A stretch of DNA of 64,000 nt from Codonopsis lanceolata. Taxonomy: Eukaryota > Streptophyta > Magnoliopsida > Asterales > Campanulaceae. Position numbers and translations under genes: made by a program. The DNA lies in contig CM028378.1 in the NCBI GenBank assembly GCA_013146195.2, positions 83,448,295 to 83,512,294 of the forward strand, in the 5' to 3' direction. Below the pieces are notes generated by a model. That model saw nothing but the letters and a program-made list of their open reading frames with translations, was not told where the DNA came from and did not search any database. Positions 33,149 to 43,657 of this stretch are shown here, one piece after another; position 1 is the first letter of the stretch; every line of letters begins with the position of its first letter.

Positions 33149-33487
33149 ATGGCTTTGTTGGTCGAGAAAACCGCCTCTGGCCGAAAGTACAAGGTCAAGG
33201 ACATGTACTTGGCTGATTTCGGTCGTCTCGAGCTGGAGCTTGCGGAGGTTGAAATGCCCGGTCTTATGAGTTATGTCCTCCGGTACCGAATTCGGTCCAT
33301 CCCAACCCTTTAAGGGTGCCCGTATCACATGACTATCCAAACCGGTGTCCTCATTGAAACCCTCACTGCCTTTGGTACTGAGGTCAGATGGTGTTCTTGC
33401 AACATCTTCTCCACTCAGGACAACGCCGCTGCGCCATCGCTCGCGATAGCGCCGCCGTATTCGCCTGGAAGAGTGAAAACCGCTGTG
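33149..33487 (+). pseudogene. SAHH: S-adenosyl-L-homocysteine hydrolase exon 1, copy B
   Basis: N-terminal part of the enzyme that splits S-adenosylhomocysteine in the methyl cycle. It reads MALLVEKTASGRKYKVKDMY, LADFGRLELELAEVEMPGLM. Then a 7-base insertion (GAGTTAT after CTTAT) shifts frame. TEFGPSQPFKGAR-like, TIQTGVLIETLTAFG and VRWCSCNIFSTQD homology follows in other frames, with a 14-base deletion between short TCAC repeats near 33325. Homology ends after VFAWK. The canonical KTTSGREYKVKDMSQADFGR has been altered at several positions. The NAD-binding and catalytic C-terminal two thirds are absent. Confidence 0.88.
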
Positions 33488-33789
33488 TTTTTGCCAACGT
33501 TTTGACTAAGCCGTAATATAAATATCACTCCAACACTTGCGGATTGAATTGATTTGAACAAATAAAAAAAATATTTACATATTTTTACAACTTGAACACA
33601 AATAAGTACTCCTATATCAAATCAAAAAAAATGAAAATATATACAAAAACACTAAGCATGAAAGAACATCACCTTAAAAATATTTAAAAATAATCATAGC
33701 TAAGAGTTAAATATTTACATTCTAAAAAGCCAAAATGAACACAAATTTATAAATATTAAGATCTAAAACAAAAAAGATTAGTACATAAT

Positions 33790-33980
33790 TAAGAGAGAGA
33801 GAGAGAGTTGTTTTGTTGAGTTACTCTCTGACGGAGCCGAGAGAGAGATTTTTAGTGAGCCTTCAAAGGGAGAGAGAGAAAGGGCGGATGATGAAAATGA
33901 TTTAGTGGGTTAGAGAGAGAGAGAGACTGAGAGAGAGAGAGAGTGAGTGAGTGAGTGAGTGAGAGAGAGAGTGAATTGAG
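33790..33980. repeat. GA-rich simple repeat with TGAG runs
   Basis: Several GAGAGAGA tracts and a GAGTGAGTGAGTGAG run, matched by 50470-50695 in copy C with different lengths. Confidence 0.9.
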
Positions 33981-34264
33981 ATCAGAGGAATAGAGAATCC
34001 AATCGGGTGCATGGTCAGAATTTACCAGCTTTTAGATTTTACCACTTAATCATAGGGATGCTTAGTGCCAACATATAGCGCAAGCCCTCAAATTCAAGGG
34101 AGAACACAACAGAGTTCCCACCTTCAAGGCTTCAACATCCAAATAAAGAATGATGCCCGAATCCACATCTCACTTCCAGCCATTTTGACTCACAAGAATT
34201 GTCCAAATGCGAACGGGGAATTGCAGAGAAAAAGAAGAAGATGAAAGGAAACATAAGAAAATTA

Positions 34265-34364
34265 NNNNNNNNNNNNNNNNNNNNNNNNNNNNNNNNNNNN
34301 NNNNNNNNNNNNNNNNNNNNNNNNNNNNNNNNNNNNNNNNNNNNNNNNNNNNNNNNNNNNNNNN
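34265..34364. other. Assembly gap (100 N)
   Basis: A run of exactly 100 N, the usual placeholder for a gap of unknown size. Copy B of the composite unit ends at its left edge, and unrelated GC-rich sequence lies on the right. Open frames that cross it are meaningless. Confidence 0.99.
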
Positions 34365-34850
34365 GCCCCACCCCGTCATCAGCGCCTGCGCACGCGTCAC
34401 TTCCCCTCTTACAAGCGCCACATATCACGCCCGCAGGCCACCCTTACCATAATCGCGCCCGGCACCACCACGGCTGCCCCTATTCCACTACGACCACCGC
34501 GCCCATCGCCGCTGCCACAGCTGACCCGGTGGCCATCATCACCACCAACCTTGCCGGAAATCCCTTTGCCTAATTTAAATTCGGCGACCTCGCCATCGAC
34601 ATGCTCGCTACCTATCACCACCAACCTCCGCCACCGCCTGCGCCATCGCGCCACCACCCTACCATCATCAGCGCTCGCCCAACTTCCGCCTCTTAACGCC
34701 ACATATCGCACAGGCCACGCTACCATAATCCCCACCTTCGGCACCGCTTGCAGCGCCACATCTACGCCCAGCCTCCGCCCGGCCATTACCACCAACCTCA
34801 AGTCATATTCGCCCTTTGCCGAATGCCGCTAGATATGAGTTGGATCCAGA
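34365..34850. other. GC-rich CCACC/GCCGCC block with internal duplication
   Basis: Two related segments (about 34412-34480 and 34692-34760) share CGCCACATATC, GGCCAC and TACCATAATC. Long frames exist on both strands but are Ala/Pro/Thr or Gly/Arg/Val-rich without domains. A captured low-complexity piece is possible. I do not call a gene. Confidence 0.4.
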
Positions 34851-36540
34851 ACAGGGAGAGGAAGAAGAAAAGGGAATTCAAACTAACACATCAAGTGGGA
34901 TAGACCGGCCTTGGGATACCCATGAAGATCTGGGTTTAATTTTCTGTATAATTTGGGATCCATTGTTCATTTAAGAAAAGAATCTCAAAGCAGTTCTTCA
35001 TTTCTATCTATTGTTCATTCCAGATCTGGGTTTGATAGATGACGATCTAGATTTTGTTAAACATGAAGATCTGGGTTTTCTGTATAAATTGGGATCGAGA
35101 AACAACCCTCCAGTGCAACTTTACCTTTTAATTTTGCTTTCTCCTTTCCTTCTTTTTTCCAAAATACTCATGTAGAGTGCAATGATTTGCTCTTTCTCAA
35201 ACTGGATTTCTCTTTTCCCGTTCTAGCCCCAGGATTAATGATTCGACATTTCTCACATGCCTTGACAAAAATATTCTTCTTCCACCATTATTATTCTTGA
35301 AACAATCCATTGAAATATAATTACTTAAAGAAAAATAATTCGGTTAATAAACTAGCCAACAGACTTAATTTAAGTTATTTAATGATAAAATTTGAAAATT
35401 AGGTATTAGATTGTGGGTTTTTAGTCTTTTTACATATTTTCAGTTAATCAAATTAGTTTTGAAAATTTAACGTCGTTTTTCCTATTTTACCCTTTAATTT
35501 AACGTCTTGGTCTAACACCCGTTAGAAAATGGGCTCGCTTGCATTATAACTAATCTACGGTGGACCAAATAACAATTTCAAAGTTTCGGTGGCCGGGTTG
35601 CAAAAAGTGGGAAAGTTGGGTGCCCAGTTGTGTGTTTTCCCTTGTTTTGAACTCTTCACTTAAAAAGAGTTTTAATCATTCGATATATACCTTTATGATT
35701 TGCAAGTTAACAAATATTTTGTTATGATATTTTCTCAAATGTCTTAACTCTGTTTTACATACAACTTGATTATTCTTTGTGTCACCCCTCCTTAGAAATC
35801 GGAGGGGCGACGTATGATCTTACTGAGTTTTGCTCGCTCACCCTTCAAATCACTCTTCTTCTAGGTCAAAATTAAGGACCAAACTTGAGGTAGAGACACA
35901 AGTGAAGAAATCGAGATTTTAGGGCGTACCTTAATTATTTAAATTTTAGCAGAGACATAGTTAGATTAGTAGACTTTTATTTCACTATTTATTTTGGATG
36001 GTTATATTTTCACTTGGAGACTTTTGTAATTTGAGTTTGGATGACGTTTCAGTTTAGTTTTATTTAAGTTTAAATTCGTAGTGACGTGACCAAATGTGGG
36101 CCCATGTAGTTGGAACCAAGTTTGGGGCGTTACAGAGTGTTTTCTCGTTCTCTCTCTCTCTTTTCTCTCGATCGTTCGAGTTTCATCTATGGGAGGCTCC
36201 CACTCAATTTCTGACTTAAGACTCCTGCCTCCCCACGATCAGCACTATTTATATAAATAAAATTATATTAGGTTTTCCAACTCTAACCCGAATCCTAAAA
36301 TTAGCTAGATCGAAATTCAATAAGTAAATATTACTAAGGAATTAGTATAAAAAATGTAGTCAAAAGTGGGCCAATCCCGATTCAATTAAATTGGTTACCA
36401 ATTAGGTCCACAATAATTAAATTAATTCACCAATTATAATTTTACTTCATTAGGTCAAAAACAAACATAATATTAATTAATACAAATTAATATTTTGAAT
36501 TAAGTTATCGGGGTATTACAAAACCAAACCATGGATCAAT
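34851..36540. other. AT-rich sequence, possible LTR fragment
   Basis: A GATCTGGGTTT motif recurs at 34929, 35024 and 35065. The segment from TGTCACCCCTCC (about 35780) to GGGGCGTTACA (about 36133) looks like a solo LTR by its ends, but I find no matching 5-bp flanks. No gene seen. Confidence 0.3.
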
Positions 36541-36581
36541 CAGGTTTCAGTAAACACTGATGAGGGCACACACGTATATAT

Positions 36582-36585
<4 letters not shown>

Positions 36586-36635
<50 letters not shown>
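36586..36635. repeat. (TA)n microsatellite
   Basis: Pure TA tract. The flanks 36636-37510 are AT-rich with no recognisable gene, except a (GA)n tract at 37432-37470. Confidence 0.95.
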
Positions 36636-36640
<5 letters not shown>

Positions 36641-37425
36641 TTAAAAAAATCGTCTTGACTAGACACACAAATTAAAAAAATATAACTAACTCTATTATAA
36701 ATACTAGAATAATAGTACTTGTTTTTCAAGAGTACCCATATGAGAGTAAGATTAATCAATTATAGTGAGAATCAAATCAACTGTAAAATGGTAAAAATAA
36801 CTTCTAAAAAAATGAAAAATTAGATTATAAACAATTTTTTTTAACTAAATAAACATATTATGTTTTTAAGATTTGGTCGACAAATGCCTGAAACATAAGA
36901 TAATGGAGTTATAAGTTGAATTGATTAAACATATTTATTAAAAAAAGAATAAATACCTTGTTTGTTGAGAATTAAAAAGTTTTTTGGAAAAATAAAAATA
37001 GAAAAAGAATAACCATCTTCTTTGTTGAGAATTAAAAAGTAATTTGAAAACAATACATATATCCTACTTCAAATGACAAGTATAAATAGGGTAAGTATAT
37101 ATAAATATTTAAGTATATGATACAACATGTGGATACAAAAAAACAAAAATTGCTAGGTTTACCACTATTTTTATTTTCTACTAGTATTGTTATTAAGCCT
37201 TGATAAATGTCAAATGCGTTTTTATTGATAAACAACTTTATCTTTTACAAAAGCTTTGTGGTAACAATAGTAATAAAAGTAATGGTAAACCAAACAATAT
37301 TTTTTAAAAAAAATATAGCAAAAATAACAAATCACTTTGAAATTATATAAATACTACTCTCTAATCAGTTATTTAAAAAGGAATTTGTCTCAGCTATTTT
37401 AACTTTGATTAGATTGCACCTGAGG

Positions 37426-37472
<47 letters not shown>

Positions 37473-37727
37473 AAAACTATGAATAAAATTCCAAAAGTGA
37501 ACAAGACCATAAAGTTATTAGGGATAAGTGTACCATTAGTCCCTGAACTTTGGCCAAGCACACCATTAGTCCCCAAACTTTCAAAAGTTTCACCACTGAC
37601 CAAAGTAGGCCTTTTTGGCTCATCGTTGGTCCTTAGCCCCTCACGCCGTTTATTTGTCTCCGTTAATGAACAATTGTGCAGCTCACGTGAGGGCATTTCT
37701 GCCTTTTCCATGGTTGCAAACATCAGA

Positions 37728-37753
37728 GACTAATGGTACACTTATCCCATTAA
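37728..37753. repeat. Inner inverted copy of the MULE terminus
   Basis: GACTAATGGTACACTTATCC is the exact reverse complement of the first 21 bases of the element. It stands just inside the left TIR, so 37521-37753 by itself has the shape of a 233-bp mini-element. Confidence 0.85.
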
Positions 37754-37910
37754 CGGACAATCGATATTGAGAAAATTTTGAGTTTATTGTTATTTCAATC
37801 ATATTAGGGCTTAGGTTTCACAGTGCGATTGTGTGAGAAATTGAGCAAATTAGGGTTCGGAAGGTGAATTGAAGAACAACCGAAGGATTGGAATCAAGTT
37901 TCGCTGTAAG

Positions 37911-40900
37911 ATGGCTACTGTATGGGATATTCGGCAATCACACTGGCCTATGGATCGCGATGGCTCATATTGTAAGTATCTCTTTATCCCCTTTTTGAAA
38001 TAGTTTGAAAACTATTATTTTGTGTATTTATGGGAATTTGTCCCCCACTCCCTTCGTTTTTGTTGCAAAAGCCTAGTTTGCATTTGTAATTTTGGAATGT
38101 GCAACATTTTTTAGTAAAGAAATGTTTGATGTTGTCCCCTGGCCTATAATCCCTCTGTCAATAGTTGGGTAGTTGTTTATAAGAGTTGTGGTCCTTGTCT
38201 GTTTGTTTACATTTGTTAAGTTTTGTGCTTTGTGGACCATGTTGCTTTATGTTTGTATGTATGTCTTTATTTATCTCTTTATGTCTTTATGTATGTTTTT
38301 ATGTACTTATGTATATAAGTATGTAGTTATATATGTATGTCTTTTGTCTTTATGCAGTCAAATAGGATCTGTTTTTTACCTTGAAAGTCCATCATGGGGG
38401 TCACTTTTCATGTAATCATGTGGTATACACTGGAGGGAAAATTGATTATGTTGATTATCTGATGAATGAAGACTTAAAGATGAGTGTGATTCATAAGATT
38501 TTAGAGAAATTAGGAATTGTGGGTGAGACTAGGTTTTATTACTTTTTAGAGCCAGGGTTTAGCTTGGAGAGAGGGTTAAAACTATTTGTAGATGATGAGT
38601 CTTTAAAAACTATAGATGGTTGGGTGAAGGTTGAAAAAGAAATTCAGTTATTTGTTGAGATTGATTTTTCTGGTTATGTGGCTTTGGAAGAGGTTAGTGA
38701 GGAACCAATTATGGATGTTACTAAGCAGAGGGTGGGGAATACAATGAAAAAGAGGACATTGTCTTCATATATTGTTAGTGATGATGTTAACATCACTGAT
38801 GAACTTGAGCATGAGGTTGCAAATGATCCAGTAGGTGGGGCTGAGTCACTAAGTGAGGTTGAGTCACTGTCTGAATCTAACTGTAGCCTTGAGGCTGAGG
38901 TAGAGGATGATTTAGAGAGTGAGAATGACATCTCAGATAATGATGAAGTGAATGATTTACTTGGAAGTGGATTTCAACAGAGAGTGGACAAGGGTAAAGG
39001 TAAAGTAGGTTATGATGATGAGAGTGATGATGTCAGTTCAGAATATGCAGATACAGATGAGTTGAGGAGTTTAGGCACAACAGATGAGGAAGGAGAGTTC
39101 ACTAGATGGGAAAATGCAAAATCCAAACGTCCATAGTTTAATATGGACACTGATTTGAAGGACCCAAAGTTTGAAGTAGGGATGACATATACATCAGCTA
39201 AGGATGTTAGGACTGCCATATACTCATATGCAATTGCAAATAGGAGGATGTGATATTAAAAAAGAATGACAAGCATAGAATCAGGGCAATATGTAGAGGG
39301 AATAGTGCATGCCCATGGGCAATACAAGTGAGTTATAGTGAAATCAACGATGATTGGGAAATCAGAACCTATAAAGATGAACACATGTGCAATCTGACTC
39401 GTCAAATTAGATATGCAACAGCTTCTTGGCTTGCAAATGAATATATGGAGGCTATTAGATCAACTCCTCAGTGGCCTACAAAGTCTTTTAGATTACATGT
39501 GAGGACAGACAAATCACTTGATATATCTAAGAGTCAAGCATACAGAGCTAAGAAGATTGCAGAGGATTTGATATATGGAAATCATGCAGAACAATATGGG
39601 CTTCTTAGGGACTATGTAGGTGAGGTTGTAAGAACAAATCCTGGGTCAACAATAAAAATTGAATTTGAGGATTATAATGAAGAAGACACTGTCAGGCAAT
39701 TCAAGAGATTATATTGTTGTCTTGGGGCTTTAAAGGAAGGTTTCATGAGTGGGTGTAGGAAAGTGTTAGGATTTGATGGAGCCTTTCTCAAAGGTCCATT
39801 TCGTGACAATTACTTTCAGCTTGGCATTGAGCGACAATGGGATGTATATGGCTTATGCTTATGTTGTGGTTGAGACAGAGAATAAAGATTCTTGGAAATG
39901 GTTTCTTGAACTGATAGTTGATGAATTTCAAATCACCAACCAGCAGCATTGGGTTTTTATTTCTGATGAACAGAAGGTAAATATACATTGTTAATATTTA
40001 TTTGTTAATGAATTTATTTGTTAATATATATTCTTTTGATCTTAATTGCATTTTATAGGGTCTAGTTCCAGCTATTGAAGAGATATTACCTGGGGTAGAA
40101 CATAGGTGGTGTCTTCAACACATATTCAGTAACTTTAGAAAATCTCATAGGGGAAAGGCATTGAAAGACCTGTTATTCAGATGTGCTAGAGCAAGTAATC
40201 AAAGGCATTTGGAGAGTGTTAGGAAAGAATTTGAAAAGGCAGATGTCAAGGCATATCAGTGGGCCTTTGGAAAGGATCCTAGACATTGGTGTAAAGCTTG
40301 TTGGACCACTGCAGTCAAGTGTGAAATTTCAATGAACAATCTGTGTGAAAGCTTCAATGGATTTATTATTTCAGCTAGGTCTAGGGCTATTATTAGCATG
40401 CTAGAAACAATTAGAAACTTGTTAATGAAGACGATTGTCAAGAAGAAGGCTGAAATAAAAAACAAGTTGGTCCACTATGTAGTAGGGTACAAGAAAATTT
40501 TGAGAAGATAAAGACAGAAGCAAGGTTATTTGACAGTTCATGGAATGGAGGTCAATGGTACCAGGTTAGAGGGCCTTGGGGAGAACAATGCATGGTTTCA
40601 CTTACTGCTAGAACTTGTAGCTGTGGGAAATGGGACTTAACAGGAATTCATGTTTCTACAATCTACTTAGAAGGTTCAAATGGAGGTAATGGTGTGCCTG
40701 AAGAGTGGGTTCATGACTACTACACTTTGAAAATGCAAGATAAAATCTATTCACACACCATCAATCCTATAAATGAGAAAGATATGTGGGAACACCAAGA
40801 ATATATCCCAATTGTTGCCCCGCAAGATGTGCACTACAGCGGACCTAGAAAATTGAGAGTAAGAGACCCAAATGAAATACCAATAGTTAACACATGAAGA

Positions 40901-41718
40901 AGGGGTGGATGAGTTGCCAAAGATGTGGAAATTATGGTCACAACTTGAGGAGTTGCAGAGGTCAAGGCTTTCATGGTTGCATGAATCAACAAACTAGGAA
41001 GAAACATAAAAAGAATCCTGGTCAGGCCTCAATTGAACAAGTAAGTTGTATATTTTTACAATTTCATTTAATTTTTACAGTGTGGGTTTGATTAACATTG
41101 GTGCTTTTTTTTCAGATGGAAATTAATGCTCAAGTAGCATGTGACATTGGCAATCCAGTTGAAAGGAGTTCTGATCAGGTTATTTTTTTATTTTCAGCTA
41201 ACAATTTCATGATTTACAAACAATGTTTACTATGAATTGCTTAGATTAAGTGTATTTGTAGGCAATAGCAAGAAAAGGCAAAGGAAGTGGCAGAGGAATT
41301 GGCAAGGAAAGCACTGGTAGGGGCAGGGGCAGGGAAGCACTTGCAGGGACAATTCTAATCCTACAACAGAAGTAAGTTTTGTTCTACTTTTACATTTTTC
41401 AAACATTCTCAACCTAGGAAACAGGTTTGACATGTTTTGGTGTATGGATTTTTAGGGACTTCCAACTCAAGCCAAGGCAAAAGGAAGGGGTATGTGCAGA
41501 GGAAACAATTCTCAACCAAGCCCAAATGTTGGGATTACAAGTCTGCAATCACTGGTACAACCATCTACTGGATCACAAACCCAACCTCCAAGTTTCATGT
41601 TAAATGGATCAACTATTGTAACAACTGAAGGTTTGTTGGAATGGGCTGCCAAGGAAAGGGAAGCAAGACAAAAGAAGAAAGGCAAGGCAGTTGGAACATC
41701 AACATATTTAGACATTTA
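37911..41718 (+). pseudogene. MULE transposase (mudrA-like), broken
   Basis: A probable first exon (ATG at 37911, MATVWDIRQSHWPMDRDGSY) ends at GTAAGT. The main body starts near 38357. In order: the N-terminal KVHHGGHF domain; an acidic spacer (38780-39120); a FEVGMTYTSAKDVR zinc-binding domain with CPWAIQVS; and the DDE core. The core has GFDGAFLKGP (first Asp), VFISDEQKG (second Asp) with HRWCLQHIFSNF, and NLCESFNGFI (Glu). A SWIM motif follows as RTCSCGKWDLTGI, missing the C-x-H half, then a CCHC knuckle CQRCGNYGHNLRSC. An intron at 39977-40058 has GTAAAT and TTTTATAG. Breaks: TAG at 39134, frameshifts near 39245, 39830 and 40505. It cannot make active enzyme. Confidence 0.92.
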
Positions 41719-41751
41719 AGTTGTAATGTTTCATTAACAATTGTGTCGTTA

Positions 41752-42010
41752 GTACTTGTATATTTTGAGGCTTTTGAGCCTAAAAAACAGAATATGTACA
41801 ACCATATTTTTGTGGCTTTTGAGCCTAAAAAACACTGGTGTTAGTACTTGTATATTTTTGAGGCTTTTAAGCCTAGAAAACATAATTGGTACTTAATTAT
41901 ATATGTTTGTGGCTTTTCAGCCTACAAAACACTGGTGTTAGGTGTCAGTACTTGTATATTTTGGAGGTACTTATATAGGTACTTATGTATTTTTGTGGCT
42001 TTGTAAATTA
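41752..42010. repeat. Imperfect tandem repeats with GGCTTTTNAGCC hairpins
   Basis: Four units contain (T)GAGGCTTTTGAGCCTAAAA or a variant, about 50-60 bp apart, each able to form a short stem. They lie just past the transposase stop between the two convergent genes, so they may serve as 3' UTR or polyadenylation sequence. That role is inference. Confidence 0.6.
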
Positions 42011-42393
42011 AGCTCCATGCTTGCTTTTCAATTCAGTTCAGTTTGGTTTTGTTGCCTTGAACAGAGTATACTCTTATACATATTAGGTAAAGGATGATGT
42101 TTACACACCATTAATGGCAACCTAACTATCAACATTGATGAACCAAGACACAAAACATAATTTACACAATTTACAACATTGCATTGATGAACCAAGGCAA
42201 CAAATGGACCAAGACACAAAACACAATCTACAAGCATATTGGCAAACAAACCATATTGGCAAATAATACAACACAACCCCCATGTTCTATTGATATAACA
42301 ACATTGCCAAAAAAAAAACCCATACAACACACCCCCTGTTTTCTGTTCTATTGATATACAAACATTGCCAAAAAAAAAAACACTCCCCACTTC

Positions 42394-42816
42394 CTAACTA
42401 CTAGTCATCAAGATTGCAATGATGAACCAAGACACAATCAACACTACCCACATCCACCTCTGTTTTGAATTTTGTCTTGCAACAGTAGCTTCATAGTGAT
42501 TCACTCTTTTAAGGAGACCTGGGATGATTACCCTTCCTCTTTCACACATAGGTGGGTCAAGCCACCTAAAATATTTACAACCCCTTCTCTGCAGCAAATA
42601 ATAGAGTCAAGAAACATTATCAACAACAAACAATAGAGTCAAAAACTCTGATCTCCTACACAAAAGAGCTAAATTGGCGAAAATAATTGCAAATAAAAAA
42701 CATATTACCTCACGTGAACACGAACAAAAACATCTTCCAGGGTTTGCATCAGTCCAAGCAGTTTTGATAACTACCCTTGCTCCACACGCGCAATATAGGT
42801 CTCCCAGGTCTCCCAT
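42394..42816 (-). CDS. GRF-type zinc-finger membrane protein carried by the MULE
   Basis: Two exons encode about 100 residues. Exon 1 (42816-42709) starts MGDLGDLYCACGARVVIKTA and contains WTDANPGRCFCSCSRE. Exon 2 (42588-42394) continues RRGCKYFRWLDPPMCERG. The pattern CxCG...T.WT..NPGR.F..C....C.YF.W.DPP is the GRF zinc finger, a nucleic-acid-binding fold. The intron has GTAATATG and CTGCAG at its ends, and joining keeps the frame. The C-terminus has a basic stretch followed by a hydrophobic WVVLIVSWFIIAILM, probably one membrane helix. The start lies about 90 bp inside the right TIR, and the gene faces the transposase. Unlike the transposase it is undamaged. Its function is unknown. Confidence 0.75.
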
Positions 42817-42904
42817 TTTCGTTCTTTCCTGGGTTTGGAGTTTTAATGGACTTGAGAAGACGGGAAATAGATGGCGGGAAGACTTGGCGCCAGGCAACTA
42901 CCAG

Positions 42905-43094
42905 TGGAAAAGACAGAAATGCCCTCACGTGAGCTGCACAATTGTTCATTAACGGAGACAAATAAACGGCGTGAGGGGCTAGGGACCAACGATGAGCCAA
43001 AAAGGCCTACTTTGGTCAGTGGTGAAACTTTTGAAAGTTTGGGGACTAATGGTGTGCTTGGCCAAAGTTCAGGGACTAATGGTACACTTACCCC
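42905..43094. repeat. Right terminal inverted repeat of the MULE
   Basis: Near-perfect reverse complement of 37521-37710. The last base pairs read GTACACTTACCCC against GGGATAAGTGTAC on the left. In Mutator elements these repeats carry both transposase-binding sites and promoters. Confidence 0.93.
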
Positions 43095-43103
43095 AAGTTA
43101 TTA

Positions 43104-43600
43104 TATAACAAAACTTGATATTCATGCCCGTATCAATATATCTAATTTTGTTAATTGAAATAACAGTATCTAAATAGAAGTTATGATTTAAAAACAATGT
43201 TACAGTTGAGGGGTATATTGCTTCAAATGATAGTTGAAAGATTGATGTTTTATAGGGGTGATTGTTCAGAAGATTAATCGCAGGGTGTGACTTTGTAATG
43301 TGAAGATAAAACATATGGAGAAAAAAAAGGGGTGACTGCTCATAATATTAATTGTAGGGGTGACTTGTAATATGGAAAGAAAAAAATAGAGAGTTAAAAA
43401 TTGATAACTACTCACACATGTGAAAGAGAAGATGAATCTCAACCGTTAAATTTTTAAAGATAATTTAATCTCAACCTCTGAATTGCCCTAGTCAGTTGCA
43501 CATATGCGAATCTAGCTATTTTATAATATAGATAATAAAATGAACAAGGTATAGGAAAGAAATTAATTTTGATGTTTAATTTTTCTTGAGGTAATTTAAT
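43104..43600. other. AT-rich flank with possible Helitron 3' end
   Basis: TTGCACATATGCGAA, a near-palindrome, is followed one base later by CTAG at 43512-43515 and then TAT. A hairpin just before CTAG is how Helitron 3' ends look. No 5' TC end or helicase is identified. Confidence 0.35.
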
Positions 43601-43607
43601 TTGTGTA

Positions 43608-43657
43608 ACTATAAATAAGACCAAAATCGAACTCATCAATTTTGTTTCTCCACACAT
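43608..43657 (+). promoter_or_regulatory. TATA box and leader of the membrane-protein gene, copy C
   Basis: ACTATAAATAAGACC at 43608-43622 lies about 40 bp before the ATG at 43658. The intact relative has CTATAAATAGATC in the same relative place on the minus strand (51853-51841), so the promoter element is conserved between copies. Confidence 0.6.

Larger units (their letters stand above)
26857..34264 (+). repeat. Composite unit, copy B
   Basis: Aligns by landmarks with copy C (43737-50980): membrane-protein gene, CACTGTCCAGACTGG segment, hAT MITE, AT-rich spacer, S-adenosylhomocysteine hydrolase exon 1, GA-rich tract, then AGAAAATTA. It differs by a solo LTR (31126-31866), an extra 365 bp inside the MITE, and lack of the MITE and solo LTR seen in C. 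It is cut on the right by the assembly gap. Confidence 0.88.
37521..43094 (+). mobile_element. Mutator-like element (MULE), 5.57 kb
   Basis: The 9-bp duplication AAGTTATTA is exact on both sides (37512-37520 and 43095-43103), diagnostic of Mutator. The left TIR runs 37521-37710 and the right TIR 43094-42905. Over about 190 bp I see only about three mismatches. The element holds a mudrA-type transposase pseudogene on the plus strand and a two-exon GRF zinc-finger gene on the minus strand, transcribed towards each other from the TIRs, as mudrA and mudrB are in maize MuDR. Confidence 0.95.

Noticed and set aside
34132..34573. Open frames on both strands crossing 34265-34364
   Set aside because: They run through the N gap and have no meaning.
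34409..34801. 130-codon GC-rich antisense frame
   Set aside because: Gly/Arg/Val-rich low-complexity, no domain, competing frames on the other strand and no promoter.
35780..36133. Possible solo LTR with TGTCACCCC...GCGTTACA ends
   Set aside because: No matching 5-bp flanks and no TATA or second copy to confirm it, so I mention it only as a possibility.
42028..42390. 120-codon antisense frame near the end of the MULE
   Set aside because: It follows the stop of the GRF gene and reads through internally repetitive CAAG/ACACAAAAC sequence. It is most likely the 3' UTR.
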